From: SW-9-67-25 sp964471665
Lineage (GTDB): Archaea; Halobacteriota; Halobacteria; Halobacteriales; Haloarculaceae
Direction: 5' to 3'
NCBI GenBank assembly: GCA_964471665.1
Contig: CAYYHG010000033.1
Coordinates: 1-21,816 of the forward strand
DNA length: 21,816 nucleotides
The stretch's first letter is position 1; each line of letters begins with the position of its first letter. Shown one piece after another: positions 21,349 through 21,816 of the stretch. A program made the position numbers and the translations under genes. Under the pieces are notes generated by a model. The model did no database searches and was not told where the DNA came from. It saw only the letters and a list, made by a program, of their open reading frames with translations.

Positions 21349-21428
21349 GGTCGCGGAGTTCGGGCGCACACACCGGCACTCCCCCTCGGCGCACGGTCGC
21401 GGAGTTCGGCGCACACACCGGCACTCCC
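21349..21428. repeat. Tandem 34/35-base direct repeat upstream of the aldo/keto reductase gene
   Basis: Copy 1 is 21349-21383 and copy 2 is 21395-21428. Both begin GGTCGCGGAGTTCGG and end GCACACACCGGCACTCCC; the only difference is one extra G in copy 1. The unit distance is 46 bases, leaving an 11-base spacer. It fills most of the 173-base spacer between the aldo/keto reductase start and the stop of the flavin reductase gene. It could be a double regulator site or a recent duplication. Two copies without further units do not make a CRISPR array. Confidence 0.85.
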
Positions 21429-21472
21429 AGGTATGTGCATTTGCGACGACCGTTCCCGAACGCGCGGTTTCG

Positions 21473-21816
21473 TCAGTGATCGTGAGTGTGGTGGTCCCCG
21501 GGACGGGAAAATCGTCCCGAGAAAGCCCGGTCGACGACCTCCGACAGTGCGGGGTGGATGATGACCTTCACGAGTCCCTCCTCGTTCATCGCGTCGCCGC
21601 GTGCAGTGTCCTCGTAGCGGTAGGTGTTGGTCGCGTACTCGCGGTCTGTCTCCTGGAGTTCGCCCTCGGTGGCGCCGACGCCGGCGACCTCCGGCGACGC
21701 GAAGACAGCGAAGGGGATCGCGGAGTAATCGACCGGTTCGAGGTCGTCACGGAGGAGGTTCCCTGCGACTGTCCGGGCCTCGTGGTTGGCGTTGTGTTTG
21801 ATACTGTCGGCTATAA
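21473..21816 (-). CDS. Flavin disulfide reductase (dihydrolipoyl dehydrogenase/mercuric reductase type), C-terminal part, shortened
   Basis: The gene enters from the right edge; 114 codons are visible. DYSAIPFAVFASPEVAGVGA, YRYEDTARGDAMNEEG and LVKVI are the start of the dimerisation domain of pyridine nucleotide-disulfide oxidoreductases. Directly after VKVII comes HPALSEVVDRAFSGRF, the block that carries the catalytic His-Pro and Glu, and a His-rich end (PGDHHTHDH). In relatives these two blocks are separated by about 40-50 residues including the G-C/x-H-I-V-G-P segment, which is absent here with the frame kept. The protein may therefore be damaged or misassembled in its dimer interface. 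The redox-active Cys pair is outside the window, so the exact enzyme cannot be named. Confidence 0.8.
   Translation of the reverse strand, partial: IADSIKHNANHEARTVAGNLLRDDLEPVDYSAIPFAVFASPEVAGVGATEGELQETDREYATNTYRYEDTARGDAMNEEGLVKVIIHPALSEVVDRAFSGRFSRPGDHHTHDH

Noticed and set aside
21349..21428. CRISPR array or coding repeat.
   Set aside because: Only two copies with an 11-base spacer and a one-base length difference that breaks any reading frame; no cas genes are nearby.

Overview
The window reads as a scaffold piece of a haloarchaeal chromosome or megaplasmid (class Halobacteria). The evidence is very high GC coding DNA, acidic proteins rich in Asp and Glu, AT-rich TATA boxes about 25-29 bases before start codons with little or no leader, a DpsA of exactly haloarchaeal type, an F420-dependent enzyme and a PurN-PurH fusion. 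A run of 100 N at 13311-13410 joins two contigs, so the order across it is not proven by the sequence. Both window ends cut genes.

Left part (1-1311): the start of an endonuclease III gene on the minus strand, divergent from an L-asparaginase gene. Centre left (1340-10536): an eleven-gene minus-strand operon for the early-cobalt (anaerobic) route to cobalamin, transcribed cbiT, cbiL, cbiF, cbiG, cbiH-like, cbiH, ferredoxin, LAGLIDADG-like protein, cbiX, DUF3209 protein, beta-propeller protein. Neighbouring genes overlap by 1, 4 or 10 bases or are 1-2 bases apart; the only real spacer is 84 bases before the DUF3209 gene. Together they would put cobalt into sirohydrochlorin (CbiX), methylate C20 (CbiL), C17 with ring contraction (CbiH), C11 (CbiF), open the lactone (CbiG) and finish with C15 methylation/decarboxylation (CbiT). 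CbiD, CbiJ, CbiE, CbiC and CbiA are not in the window. A winged-helix regulator is divergent from cbiT and shares a 340-base intergenic region with it.

Centre right (11693-16637): an F420-dependent LLM-family oxidoreductase, a five-helix membrane protein running into the gap, a YbaK-type deacylase gene coming out of it, then four small haloarchaeal proteins of unknown function around dpsA. Several of these have clear palindromes at their promoters. Right part (16750-21816): a PurN-PurH fusion, a metallophosphoesterase, a Nudix/eIF2B-like fusion, an aldo/keto reductase, and the C-terminal end of a flavin disulfide reductase that seems to have lost about 40-50 residues from its dimerisation domain.

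The most unusual material is inside the cobalamin operon: a standalone LAGLIDADG-fold protein with one of its two catalytic acids lost, a CbiH carrying three Cys-Gly-Ala-Ser repeats in an N-terminal tail, a long CbiX with two separate metal-cluster motifs, and two end-of-operon proteins of unknown role. Outside it, the tandem 34/35-base repeat near 21.4 kb, the dpsA palindromes and the shortened reductase deserve a look.
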